This document shows, piece by piece, positions 9,371-18,582 of a stretch of DNA of 29,444 nt. Position 1 is the first letter of the stretch; each line of letters opens with the position of its first letter. This DNA is from Dysgonamonadaceae bacterium (lineage in GTDB: Bacteria > Bacteroidota > Bacteroidia > Bacteroidales > Azobacteroidaceae): positions 1-29,444 of the forward strand of contig JAIRKG010000065.1 in assembly GCA_031260235.1 (NCBI GenBank). Reading direction: 5' to 3'. A program made the translations under genes and the position numbers. Below the pieces are notes generated by a model, which worked only from the letters and a program-made list of their open reading frames with translations, searched no databases and was not told the DNA's origin.

Positions 9371-9398
9371 ATCAATTAAATATTCTGTTTTAATTGAT
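9371..9398. promoter_or_regulatory. Perfect 10-bp inverted repeat upstream of anfH
   Basis: ATCAATTAAA (9371-9380) and TTTAATTGAT (9389-9398) are exact reverse complements separated by 8 nt. The repeat ends 25 nt before the putative -24 element. It is AT-rich, so it is more likely a protein-binding site than a terminator, although a weak terminator for the ferredoxin transcript is possible. Confidence 0.45.
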
Positions 9399-9421
9399 TG
9401 TTTTTCGGAGGTGGAAATCCT

Positions 9422-9438
9422 TTGGCATGTTTTTTGGT
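9422..9438 (+). promoter_or_regulatory. Sigma-54-like -24/-12 promoter of anfH
   Basis: TTGGCATGTTTTTTGGT fits TTGGYAYRNNNNTTGC with the correct 10-nt gap (GG at 9424-9425 and 9436-9437). The only departure is GG in place of GC at -12, the same as before nifH. The likely transcript starts near 9449, about 28 nt before the anfH ATG. Confidence 0.45.
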
Positions 9439-9452
9439 TTTTCTTTTCATGA

Positions 9453-10301
<849 letters not shown>

Positions 10302-10325
10302 TTGGTTGATTTGGGTGTGCTTTTT

Positions 10326-10397
10326 CCGGATTGCTTCACCGCTACGTGGTTGAAATATCGCAGCTGTCGTTGCGAGGCGAAGCCGAAAGCAATCCGG
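10326..10397. repeat. REP-like palindromic element between anfH and nifI1
   Basis: CCGGATTGCTT (10326-10336) is the exact reverse complement of AAGCAATCCGG (10387-10397). The middle contains a CGTTGCGAGGCGAAGC-type stretch like the repeats at 276-410 and 754-772. The 72-bp element can fold into a long stem inside the anf transcript and might protect or partly terminate the anfH message. Confidence 0.7.
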
Positions 10398-10429
10398 TAA
10401 GCGCAAGTTACATTTCTAATAATATATTC

Positions 10430-10436
10430 AAGGAGG
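10430..10436 (+). promoter_or_regulatory. Strong Shine-Dalgarno site before the anf-operon nifI1
   Basis: AAGGAGG lies 9 nt before the ATG at 10446. Most genes in this window, as in Bacteroidota generally, lack such a site. It may let this gene be translated efficiently after the hairpin that separates it from anfH. Confidence 0.6.
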
Positions 10437-10445
10437 AACATAAAA

Positions 10446-10763
10446 ATGAAAATGATAAGAGCAATTGTCCGCCCCGAAATGGCGGACGCGGTGAGCGAAG
10501 GATTGGCCGAAGCAGGCTTCTGCTCAATGACGAAAATGTCGGTTTTTGGACGTGGGAAACAAAAGGGACTCACCGTGGGAAACCTTCACTATGACGAACT
10601 TCCCAAAACGCTAATCATTATTGTAGTGGAAGACGACACGGTGGACGAAGTGGTGAAAATCATTCAATTCAAAGCGTATACAGGGAACGAGGGAGACGGT
10701 AAAATATTTATCTCGCCTGTCGAAAGAGTATTTACGGTGCGCACCGGATCGAACGAACTATAA
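10446..10763 (+). CDS. nifI1: PII-family nitrogenase regulator NifI1, anf operon
   Basis: This is the second NifI1 (105 aa). It begins MKMIRAIVRPEMADAV, has VFGRGKQKGLTVGNLHYDELPK, and ends with the GDGKIFISPVERVFTVRTG motif. It resembles the nif-operon copy but is not identical. Lying between anfH and anfD, it should act with the adjacent NifI2 on the Fe-only enzyme when nitrogen is plentiful. A REP-like hairpin separates it from anfH, and a strong Shine-Dalgarno site precedes it. Confidence 0.92.
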   Translation: MKMIRAIVRPEMADAVSEGLAEAGFCSMTKMSVFGRGKQKGLTVGNLHYDELPKTLIIIVVEDDTVDEVVKIIQFKAYTGNEGDGKIFISPVERVFTVRTGSNEL

Positions 10764-10777
10764 AAACGGGTACGAAT

Positions 10778-11149
10778 ATGAAAGAAATCATCGCATTTAT
10801 CCGCCCCAGCAAGATGGCGGCAACAAAAAAAGCGCTTGACAGGTTTGATATTCCCTCCGTTACGGCAATTCCTGTATTGGGCAGAGGAAATCAACGCGGA
10901 TTAAACACTGCGTTGAGCGGTATTGATGTTTCCCCCCGACTGCTTGCGCAGGGAAAGGTGCAGGGGATGAAATACATTCCCAAACGGATGCTTGTGATTG
11001 TAGCAAAAGACAGCGATGTGGAAAAAATCGTAGACGGCATCATTCAGGAAAATCGGACGGGATATATCGGAGATGGTAAAATATTTGTCTGTCCTACGGA
11101 TGATGCCATCCGCATCCGAACAAATGAAGTTGGCGACAACGCCTTGTAA
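10778..11149 (+). CDS. nifI2: PII-family nitrogenase regulator NifI2, anf operon
   Basis: This is the second NifI2 (123 aa), with VLGRGNQRGLN followed by a long T-loop and the closing GDGKIFVCPTDDAIRIRTNE. It is more diverged from its nif-operon counterpart than the two NifI1 copies are, especially in the T-loop (roughly residues 40-75). This fits a protein matched to AnfDGK rather than NifDK, though such matching is an inference. It lies 14 nt after nifI1 and 23 nt before anfD. Confidence 0.91.
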   Translation: MKEIIAFIRPSKMAATKKALDRFDIPSVTAIPVLGRGNQRGLNTALSGIDVSPRLLAQGKVQGMKYIPKRMLVIVAKDSDVEKIVDGIIQENRTGYIGDGKIFVCPTDDAIRIRTNEVGDNAL

Positions 11150-11160
11150 TCAACAATTAA

Positions 11161-12780
<1,620 letters not shown>

Positions 12781-12819
12781 TACAAACAATATTTTTAAAC
12801 GAATTAAAAGAAAAAGAAT

Positions 12820-13176
12820 ATGGACAAGGATACAGCGATAGAAAAAATGAAGCAGTTGGAATGGTATATTACCAAACACTGCCTTTGGCAATACAATTCG
12901 CGGGGATGGGACAGGGAAATCCAAAACGAACGCATACTCGGTAAGAGCAAACAAATTCTCTGCGGCGAAAATGCGCACGAGGACAATAGTTATGCCGACC
13001 GCTACTATTGGAGCGAAGCCATAACATTGGTCGAAGCCTTTAAAAGATATTTCCCTTGGGTGGAAGAGATGACGAAAGACGAAGCGACCACTGTTATGCA
13101 AATGCTGAAAGAGAAAATGGACTATACCATGATTAAAGGTTCATTAAATCAGGAACTGACAAAAGAAAAATATTAA
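12820..13176 (+). CDS. anfG: Fe-only nitrogenase delta subunit AnfG
   Basis: This is the small third subunit (118 aa) found only in alternative nitrogenases. Recognisable stretches are YITKHCLWQYNSRGWDRE, ESKQILCGE-like GKSKQILCGENAHED, DRYYWSEAITLVEAF and YTMIKGSLNQELT. AnfG binds AnfD and is needed for the active hexamer. It lies 39 nt after anfD and 12 nt before anfK. The N-terminus is shorter than in Azotobacter AnfG, but the conserved core is complete. Confidence 0.96.
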   Translation: MDKDTAIEKMKQLEWYITKHCLWQYNSRGWDREIQNERILGKSKQILCGENAHEDNSYADRYYWSEAITLVEAFKRYFPWVEEMTKDEATTVMQMLKEKMDYTMIKGSLNQELTKEKY

Positions 13177-13188
13177 AAGTTAAAAGGT

Positions 13189-14580
13189 ATGAATTGTGAA
13201 ATAAAATCAAAAGACCGGATAGGGGTTATCAACCCCATATTTACCTGCCAGCCCGCCGGAGCGCAGTATGCAAGCATTGGAATAAAAGACTGCATTGGCA
13301 TTGTACATGGCGGACAGGGTTGCGTGATGTTTGTTAGGCTGGTATTTTCCCAGCATTTTAAGGAAAGTTTCGAGTTGGCGTCCTCCTCCCTGCACGAAGA
13401 CGCGGCTGTTTTCGGCGCTCTTCACCGCGTTGAGCAAGGCGTCGATGTGCTGCTGATGCGTTATCCGCACGTTAAAGTAATTCCAATCATCACCACCTGT
13501 TCGACCGAAGTAATCGGAGACGACATAGACGGTTTGGTATTGAAACTGAACAACGGCTTGCTGAAAGAGAAATACGCCGACCGCGAAGTACACCTTATTC
13601 CAATCCATACGCCCAGTTTCGTGGGAAGCATGGTGAGCGGTTACGATATAGCCGTAAGGGATTTCGTCAGTCATTTTGCAAAAAAGGAAGGAGAGGTAAG
13701 CAGGAAAATAAACCTTATCACAGGCTGGGTCAATCCGGGCGATGTAACGGAACTGAAATCCCTGCTGTCGGAAATGGACGTGGAAGCGACCGTCCTTTTT
13801 GAAATTGAAGCCTTTGATTCGCCCCTGATGCCGGACGGTAATCACGTGTCGCACGGCGAAACGACTATCGAAGACTTGCGCGGCACGGCAAACGCTCGCG
13901 GAACAATTGCTCTCAATCGCTACGAAGGCGGAAAGGCGGCGCAGTTTCTGGAAAGCGAATTTGACGTACCAGCAGTGATTGGACCTACGCCGATTGGCAT
14001 CCGTAACACCGATATTTTTCTGCAAAATGTGAAGAATATGACCGGTAAAGCCATTCCGGAATCGCTCGTCCGCAAACGCGGCATTGCCCTTGACGCGATT
14101 AGCGACCTTACGCACATGTTTTTGGCGGGCAAGCGCGTGGCGATATACGGAAATTCCGATATGGTGATTGGTCTGGCGCAGTTTTGTATTGATTTGGAGA
14201 TGCTGCCCGTGCTTCTCCTGCTCGGCGACGACAACACCGGCTATGCCAACGACCCCCGCGTTAAGGAATTAAAGGAAAATGTCGGCTTCAACATGGAAAT
14301 CATTACCAATGCCGACCTTTGGGAACTGGAAGACCGTATTAAAAATAAAGGGCTTGGACTTGACCTTATTTTGGGTCATTCCAAAGGACGGTTCGTTGCT
14401 ATCGACAACAATATCCCGATGTTGCGGGTCGGTTTTCCGGTTTATGATCGGGCGGGATATTATCGGCATCCGATTGTCGGCTATGCCGGAGCCGTCTGGC
14501 TGGCGGAAGGGATGGCAAACGCTATTTTCACAGATATGGAATATAAACATAATAAGGAATGGGTGTTGGGAGTGTGGTAG
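13189..14580 (+). CDS. anfK: Fe-only nitrogenase beta subunit AnfK
   Basis: This is the beta subunit (463 aa) and holds the second half of the P-cluster. Ligand cysteines are Cys20 (FTCQPAGAQYASIG), Cys45 (HGGQGCVMFVR) and Cys104 (ITTCSTEVIGDD). Stretches such as FSQHFKESFELASSSLHED and RNTDIFLQNVKNMTGK match AnfK closely, and the end KNKEWVLGVW is the usual AnfK C-terminus. The gene is intact and full length. Confidence 0.97.
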   Translation: MNCEIKSKDRIGVINPIFTCQPAGAQYASIGIKDCIGIVHGGQGCVMFVRLVFSQHFKESFELASSSLHEDAAVFGALHRVEQGVDVLLMRYPHVKVIPIITTCSTEVIGDDIDGLVLKLNNGLLKEKYADREVHLIPIHTPSFVGSMVSGYDIAVRDFVSHFAKKEGEVSRKINLITGWVNPGDVTELKSLLSEMDVEATVLFEIEAFDSPLMPDGNHVSHGETTIEDLRGTANARGTIALNRYEGGKAAQFLESEFDVPAVIGPTPIGIRNTDIFLQNVKNMTGKAIPESLVRKRGIALDAISDLTHMFLAGKRVAIYGNSDMVIGLAQFCIDLEMLPVLLLLGDDNTGYANDPRVKELKENVGFNMEIITNADLWELEDRIKNKGLGLDLILGHSKGRFVAIDNNIPMLRVGFPVYDRAGYYRHPIVGYAGAVWLAEGMANAIFTDMEYKHNKEWVLGVW

Positions 14581-14615
14581 CAAACGATTATTGCGAAACT
14601 GCGGATTTGAAAACA

Positions 14616-14990
14616 ATGTCCGAGCAGGATTATCGCGATGCGCAAGCCTACCACCGGCGGGCGCGTCAGTTCTTGAGGGCGAAGAATGCGTGCAGTCTTG
14701 TCTTCAATATAGCGTCCGTTGCCCTTGAACGTTATCTGGTTGCAATATGCGAATGGCACGGTGTAGAACCGATGAGCCATAATTTTATTGGCTTAATGAA
14801 AGAAGTGGATAAGTTAATGGACATTCCCCACGAAATAAGCCGAGACGTGCGGTCGATGGATCACATTTTTGGTATCTGCTTTTTGGATACTTACCATCAC
14901 GGAGAGCCGCAGGACGCAGATCGGGACAAGGTCTTACGCTTGTGCGACGAGATGAATTGTTTAATGAAAAAAATATCGGATTATGAATAA
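14616..14990 (+). CDS. HEPN-like small helical protein after anfK
   Basis: This small helical protein of 124 residues starts MSEQDYRDAQAYHRRARQFL. It contains CSLVFNIASVALERYLVAIC, which has the pattern of a HEPN-type helical bundle (compare CGTAYNGVLLALDAYLLLKG in the gene at 5688). The ATG at 14616 is preferred because an in-frame ATG at 14559 would lie inside anfK. The end overlaps the next gene by 8 nt. I see no convincing catalytic HEPN motif. Function is unknown; location suggests a role linked to the anf system. Confidence 0.7.
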   Translation: MSEQDYRDAQAYHRRARQFLRAKNACSLVFNIASVALERYLVAICEWHGVEPMSHNFIGLMKEVDKLMDIPHEISRDVRSMDHIFGICFLDTYHHGEPQDADRDKVLRLCDEMNCLMKKISDYE

Positions 14991-15483
14991 TAATGATTTA
15001 CCAAACGGACATCCTCACGGCGTAATGCGCCGCAAAGAACGAGAAATCACCGACCGCAGGGAAATAGACGAAATTGTATATTCCGCCAGAGTGATGCATC
15101 TTGCGCTTTCGGACAACAACACGCCGTTTCTTGTCCCTGTATTTTATGCCTACAACGGCTCTTCGCTTTATTTCCATTCCGCTCGCGCGGGAACGAAAAT
15201 CAACATTCTGAAACGCAACAACCAAGTGTGTTTTGAAATATCTGTCGATCACGGCGTGATAGAAAGCGACAGCGCCTGTGATTTTGAAGCCCGCCACCGC
15301 ACGGTTATCGGATTTGGCAAGGCAATATTCGTTGAAGACGAAACGGAAAGAACAGCCGCGTTGAAAAGTATTGTAAAACAATTTACCGACAAAACCTTCG
15401 AGTTTCCGAAGGCGAACCTCCATGCAACAGCAATCGTCCGCATTGATATTGACTTAATAAAAGGTAAAAAACACGGATTTTGA
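14983..15483 (+). CDS. NimA/PNPOx-like flavin-binding protein
   Basis: This 166-residue protein contains MRRKEREITDRREIDEIVYS and then HLALSDNNTPFLVPVFYAYN and YFHSARAGTKINILKRN. This is the layout of the pyridoxamine-phosphate-oxidase-like split-barrel family that includes NimA, which binds FMN. The substrate is unknown. It overlaps its upstream neighbour by 8 nt and touches anfO, so it is part of the anf transcript. A redox or oxygen/NO-protective role near nitrogenase is an inference only. Translation could also begin at the ATG at 15025, where the family's usual start MRRK lies. Confidence 0.8.
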   Translation: MNNNDLPNGHPHGVMRRKEREITDRREIDEIVYSARVMHLALSDNNTPFLVPVFYAYNGSSLYFHSARAGTKINILKRNNQVCFEISVDHGVIESDSACDFEARHRTVIGFGKAIFVEDETERTAALKSIVKQFTDKTFEFPKANLHATAIVRIDIDLIKGKKHGF

Positions 15484-15887
15484 TGAAAATAGCCGTTTTT
15501 TTAGACAACGATGGAATGACCCTGCCTTTCGGCGAGTCCGGTACGGTGGAATTATATGATAATACCAGCGATGGCTGGTATTGCGCTAATTGTATTCCTT
15601 TCAAACCCGACCGGACAATGGATTTGGGTCTTCTCCGGCGGTATATCCACAAAACGGCTTCGCAATTAGACGGTTGTAAAGTATTTGTAGTAAAGAAAAC
15701 ACGGGGAATATTCAAAGCCATTCTTGAAGAAGAATTGGGAATAAACGTCCGGACATTTGATGGTTCTCCGCTCGAATCGTTAGACCAAATCAGAGAGCAA
15801 TGGGAACAGGAGATAATTGCCAACGCTGCCGTGTCTGCTTGCAGCCAGCCACGTAAGACACATCGGCGGTGTTGCTCCGGTACATGA
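15483..15887 (+). CDS. anfO: AnfO-like Fe-only nitrogenase accessory protein, apparently short
   Basis: The 134-residue protein begins MKIAVFLDNDGMTLPFGESG and continues GCKVFVVKKTRGIFKAILEE, which matches the N-terminal half of AnfO, a protein needed for growth with the Fe-only nitrogenase and normally found after anfK. As I remember the family it is about 200 residues long. Here homology seems to stop near LDQIREQWEQ, and an unrelated tail (SQPRKTHRRCCSGT) leads to a stop exactly where the 23-bp tandem array starts. It may be a truncated but working gene or a decayed one. The ATG at 15483 overlaps the previous stop by one base; the TTG just before it is less likely. Confidence 0.75.
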   Translation: MKIAVFLDNDGMTLPFGESGTVELYDNTSDGWYCANCIPFKPDRTMDLGLLRRYIHKTASQLDGCKVFVVKKTRGIFKAILEEELGINVRTFDGSPLESLDQIREQWEQEIIANAAVSACSQPRKTHRRCCSGT

Positions 15888-16046
15888 TGGCTGTATCGAG
15901 AACTACATGATGACTGTACCGAGAACTACAGGATGACTGTACCGAGAACTACAGGATGGCTGTACCGAGAACTACAGGATGGCTGTACCGAGAACTACTG
16001 GATGACTGTACCGAGAAGGACAAGACGGTTGTACGTTTCAAGACAT
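15886..16046. repeat. 23-bp tandem array upstream of nifB with TGT-N10-ACA in nearly every unit
   Basis: Seven head-to-tail units of 23 bp start at 15886, 15909, 15932, 15955, 15978, 16001 and 16024. The core CTGTACCGAGAACTACAG is an inverted repeat (CTGTA/TACAG, 8-nt centre). Six of seven units keep TGT, exactly ten bases, then ACA, the pattern of the classical NifA upstream activator site; unit 5 ends ACT. In the diverged unit 7 the ten central bases have changed but TGT and ACA remain. There are no unique spacers, so this is not CRISPR. As RNA each unit could also form a small hairpin. The array ends 27 nt before the nifB ATG. Confidence 0.85.
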
Positions 16047-16073
16047 ATTAATTATATAATTATAAAATAAATA

Positions 16074-17336
16074 ATGAAAGATTTATCCAAACATCCCTGT
16101 TTTAATGCGGACGCAAAGCAAAAATATGCGCGGGTACACTTGCCAGTCGCTCCGCGATGCAATATTCAATGTAATTATTGCAACCGCAAATACGATTGTT
16201 GCAATGAAAGCCGCCCGGGCGTAAGCAGCACGGTATTGTCGCCTATGCAGGCGCTTCACTATTTGAAAGCATTGAACAAAAAGATGCCCAATATCAGTGT
16301 TGTTGGAATAGCCGGTCCCGGAGACCCCTTTGCCAATCCGGAAGAAACAATGCTTACCGTGAAACTTGTTAAAAAGGAATTTCCCGACATGATTCTTTGC
16401 CTGTCCTCAAACGGGCTTGACCTGGCTCCCTATATTGACGACCTATATGATGCGGGCGTTTCGCATGTAACGCTGACAATCAACTCGCTAAATCCTGATA
16501 CGCTGGCCAAAATGTACCGCTGGGTTCGCTACAACCGCAGGGTATATCGCGGCGAACAGGCCGCTCTGATTTTGCTTGAACAGCAACTGAAATGTATCGA
16601 ACTTCTCAAGGCGAAAGGGTTTGTTGTGAAAATAAATACGGTTATCTGTCCGGGTATCAATGACGGAGAAGTGGAAGAAACCGCCGCAAAAGTAGCCTCT
16701 CTGGGCGCCGACACAATGAATTGCCTTCCGCTGTATCCGACTGAAAATACGGAATTTGCGTTGCTGAAAGAACCTTCAAAAGAGATGATGAAAGCCATAA
16801 AACAGCGCATTGCCATGCATATTGTGCCGATGGCTCACTGCGCCCGCTGCCGCGCCGACGCCGCCGGACTGCTCGGCTGCGACAATACGGAAGCGATGAA
16901 AATGATCGGTCAATTCTCGGCGTTGGTCGTAAACAGGGGTGAAGGGCGCACAAGAGTTGCGGTAGCCAGCAACGAAGGTCTGCTGGTAAATCTTCACCTC
17001 GGCGAGGCGCGCAAAATGTATATCTTCGAGCAGTCGCGCAACGGCTATCATTTCGTCGAAATACGCAACACTCCGCCCGAAGGCGGAGGAGAAGAAAGAT
17101 GGCAAGCCCTCGCAAACACAACGCTCGTAGATTGCAGGGCGGCGCTCGTGGGAGGGATTGGGGAAACGCCAATGCGTGTACTCCATGCAAACGGGATAAA
17201 AGTCATACAAATGAGTGGACTGATTGACGCCGGATTAGACGCCGTTTATCTGGATCTGCCTGTCAAAACGCTTTGTCGCAGCGAGTACACCCGTTGCGGG
17301 GAAGCTTGTCGCGGAACCGGTCTGGGGTGTGGATAA
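16074..17336 (+). CDS. nifB: NifB, radical SAM nitrogenase cofactor synthase
   Basis: NifB fuses two [4Fe-4S] clusters and inserts carbide and sulfur to make NifB-co, the precursor for both FeMo-co and FeFe-co. The 420-residue protein has the HPCF start (residues 7-10). The radical SAM motif C-x3-C-x2-C is at Cys29, Cys33 and Cys36 (CNIQCNYCNRKYDC). GIAGPGDPFANP follows, and CARCRADAAGLLG is around residue 257. From about residue 285 a NifX/NafY-like cofactor-binding domain follows (VAVASNEGLLVNLHLGEA...). It is the only nifB in the window and must supply both enzymes. The AT-rich 27 bp before the start hold no recognisable promoter. Confidence 0.96.
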   Translation: MKDLSKHPCFNADAKQKYARVHLPVAPRCNIQCNYCNRKYDCCNESRPGVSSTVLSPMQALHYLKALNKKMPNISVVGIAGPGDPFANPEETMLTVKLVKKEFPDMILCLSSNGLDLAPYIDDLYDAGVSHVTLTINSLNPDTLAKMYRWVRYNRRVYRGEQAALILLEQQLKCIELLKAKGFVVKINTVICPGINDGEVEETAAKVASLGADTMNCLPLYPTENTEFALLKEPSKEMMKAIKQRIAMHIVPMAHCARCRADAAGLLGCDNTEAMKMIGQFSALVVNRGEGRTRVAVASNEGLLVNLHLGEARKMYIFEQSRNGYHFVEIRNTPPEGGGEERWQALANTTLVDCRAALVGGIGETPMRVLHANGIKVIQMSGLIDAGLDAVYLDLPVKTLCRSEYTRCGEACRGTGLGCG

Positions 17337-17352
17337 ACCGAATTTCAACAGT

Positions 17353-18480
17353 ATGAACGATATATGGATAATAGATTCTACCCTTCGCGACGGAGAACAG
17401 GCGCCGAGCGTATCATTTTCCCGTAAGGAAAAAATGAAAATAGCCCAAATGCTGGAAGAAACAGGTATAAATGAGATTGAAGCAGGCACGCCGGCAATGG
17501 GAAAGGAAGAACAGGATACAATCCGCCGTATTGTCCGCATGTGCAAAAGAACCCGCATTTCGGTATGGAGCAGAGCCTTGCCGGAAGATGTTGAGCAGGC
17601 GGCACTCACCGAAGCGGAGGGCATACATATTGCTTTCCCGCTCTCGAACATACAGTTGTCGGCAATGGGAAAAAGCAGGCAATGGGTAGAGGACACGCTT
17701 CCGAAGATTGTAGAACACGCCCGGCGCTATTTCAAATATGTCAGTATCGGCGCTCAGGATGCTTCACGAAGCGATCGGGAAGATATTTTCAAGTTTATCG
17801 AAATGGTTAGCAGCCTGAATGTTTTTCGCATCCGGCTTGCCGATACGGTAGGCATTCTGTCACCGATGCAAACCGCCGCACTGGTAAGCAATGTTAAAAA
17901 CCGGTATCCCGATATAAATATTGATTTCCATGTCCACAACGACTTGGGTATGGCTACCGCCAATGCCTTTACCGCCTGGCAGGCCGGCGCTTCGAGCCTC
18001 AGCCTGACGGTAAACGGCTTGGGCGAAAGGGCAGGAAATGCGGCACTGGAGGAAGTCTTGATGGCACTCAAATTAGCAGGCAAGGAAACCAACTACAATC
18101 TCCGGACATTATACCCTTTATGCAAATACGTTTCGGAAGCGTCGGGACGGCCAATAGCCGAAAGCAAGCCTGTGTGCGGCGGGATGGCGTTCAGCCACGA
18201 ATCAGGGATACATGCGGCAGGTACGCTTGTCCATACGCTGGCTTTTCAGCCGTTTGACGGCAGGGAGGCCGGACGGGAAAGTTTCCGCAATCTGTTTGGG
18301 AAACATTCCGGCAGGGGAATGCTGGACAGTTTCCTGAAAGAACAAAACCTGCCTGCCGACGAACATTGCGTTACCGGCTTGAAGAAAAAAATCGCCGACA
18401 TAGCCCGACAAAACAAGCGGAACGTATCACCTGCAGAAATCGTGGAATTGTTTCGAGAATATAGAGAAAAATGCCTGTAA
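17353..18480 (+). CDS. nifV: Homocitrate synthase NifV
   Basis: NifV condenses acetyl-CoA with 2-oxoglutarate to give homocitrate, the organic ligand of FeMo-co and FeFe-co. The protein starts MNDIWIIDSTLRDGEQAPSV, the signature of the HMGL-like acyltransferase family. HVHNDLGMATANA holds metal-binding histidines, and GGMAFSHESGIHAAG is the second family signature. The ATG at 17353 is preferred; a GTG at 17329 would add eight residues and overlap nifB. It follows nifB directly and is surely cotranscribed. An isopropylmalate or citramalate synthase is less likely given length (375 aa) and context. Confidence 0.93.
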   Translation: MNDIWIIDSTLRDGEQAPSVSFSRKEKMKIAQMLEETGINEIEAGTPAMGKEEQDTIRRIVRMCKRTRISVWSRALPEDVEQAALTEAEGIHIAFPLSNIQLSAMGKSRQWVEDTLPKIVEHARRYFKYVSIGAQDASRSDREDIFKFIEMVSSLNVFRIRLADTVGILSPMQTAALVSNVKNRYPDINIDFHVHNDLGMATANAFTAWQAGASSLSLTVNGLGERAGNAALEEVLMALKLAGKETNYNLRTLYPLCKYVSEASGRPIAESKPVCGGMAFSHESGIHAAGTLVHTLAFQPFDGREAGRESFRNLFGKHSGRGMLDSFLKEQNLPADEHCVTGLKKKIADIARQNKRNVSPAEIVELFREYREKCL

Positions 18481-18549
18481 AAACCGTAAAAAAAGAATTG
18501 TAATGATAAATTTATTGACATACATATGTTATCATTATACGGAAATGAC

Positions 18550-18557
18550 TACTTTTG
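18550..18557 (+). promoter_or_regulatory. Bacteroidota-type -7 box before the activator gene
   Basis: TACTTTTG followed by CA fits the TAnnTTTG box; the -33 region is weak. It would start a transcript near 18564, just before the ATG at 18583. This argues against an upstream ATG at 18526, because the promoter would then lie inside the gene. Confidence 0.5.
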
Positions 18558-18582
18558 CACCATAAATATAACTGACAAAAAC

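Noticed and set aside
15624..15645. GG-N10-GC spacing as a possible sigma-54 promoter for nifB
   Set aside because: It lies within the anfO coding region about 430 bp from nifB, and the conserved bases after the first GG do not match.
15886..16046. Possible CRISPR array
   Set aside because: The 23-bp units are contiguous with no unique spacers and no cas genes are nearby.
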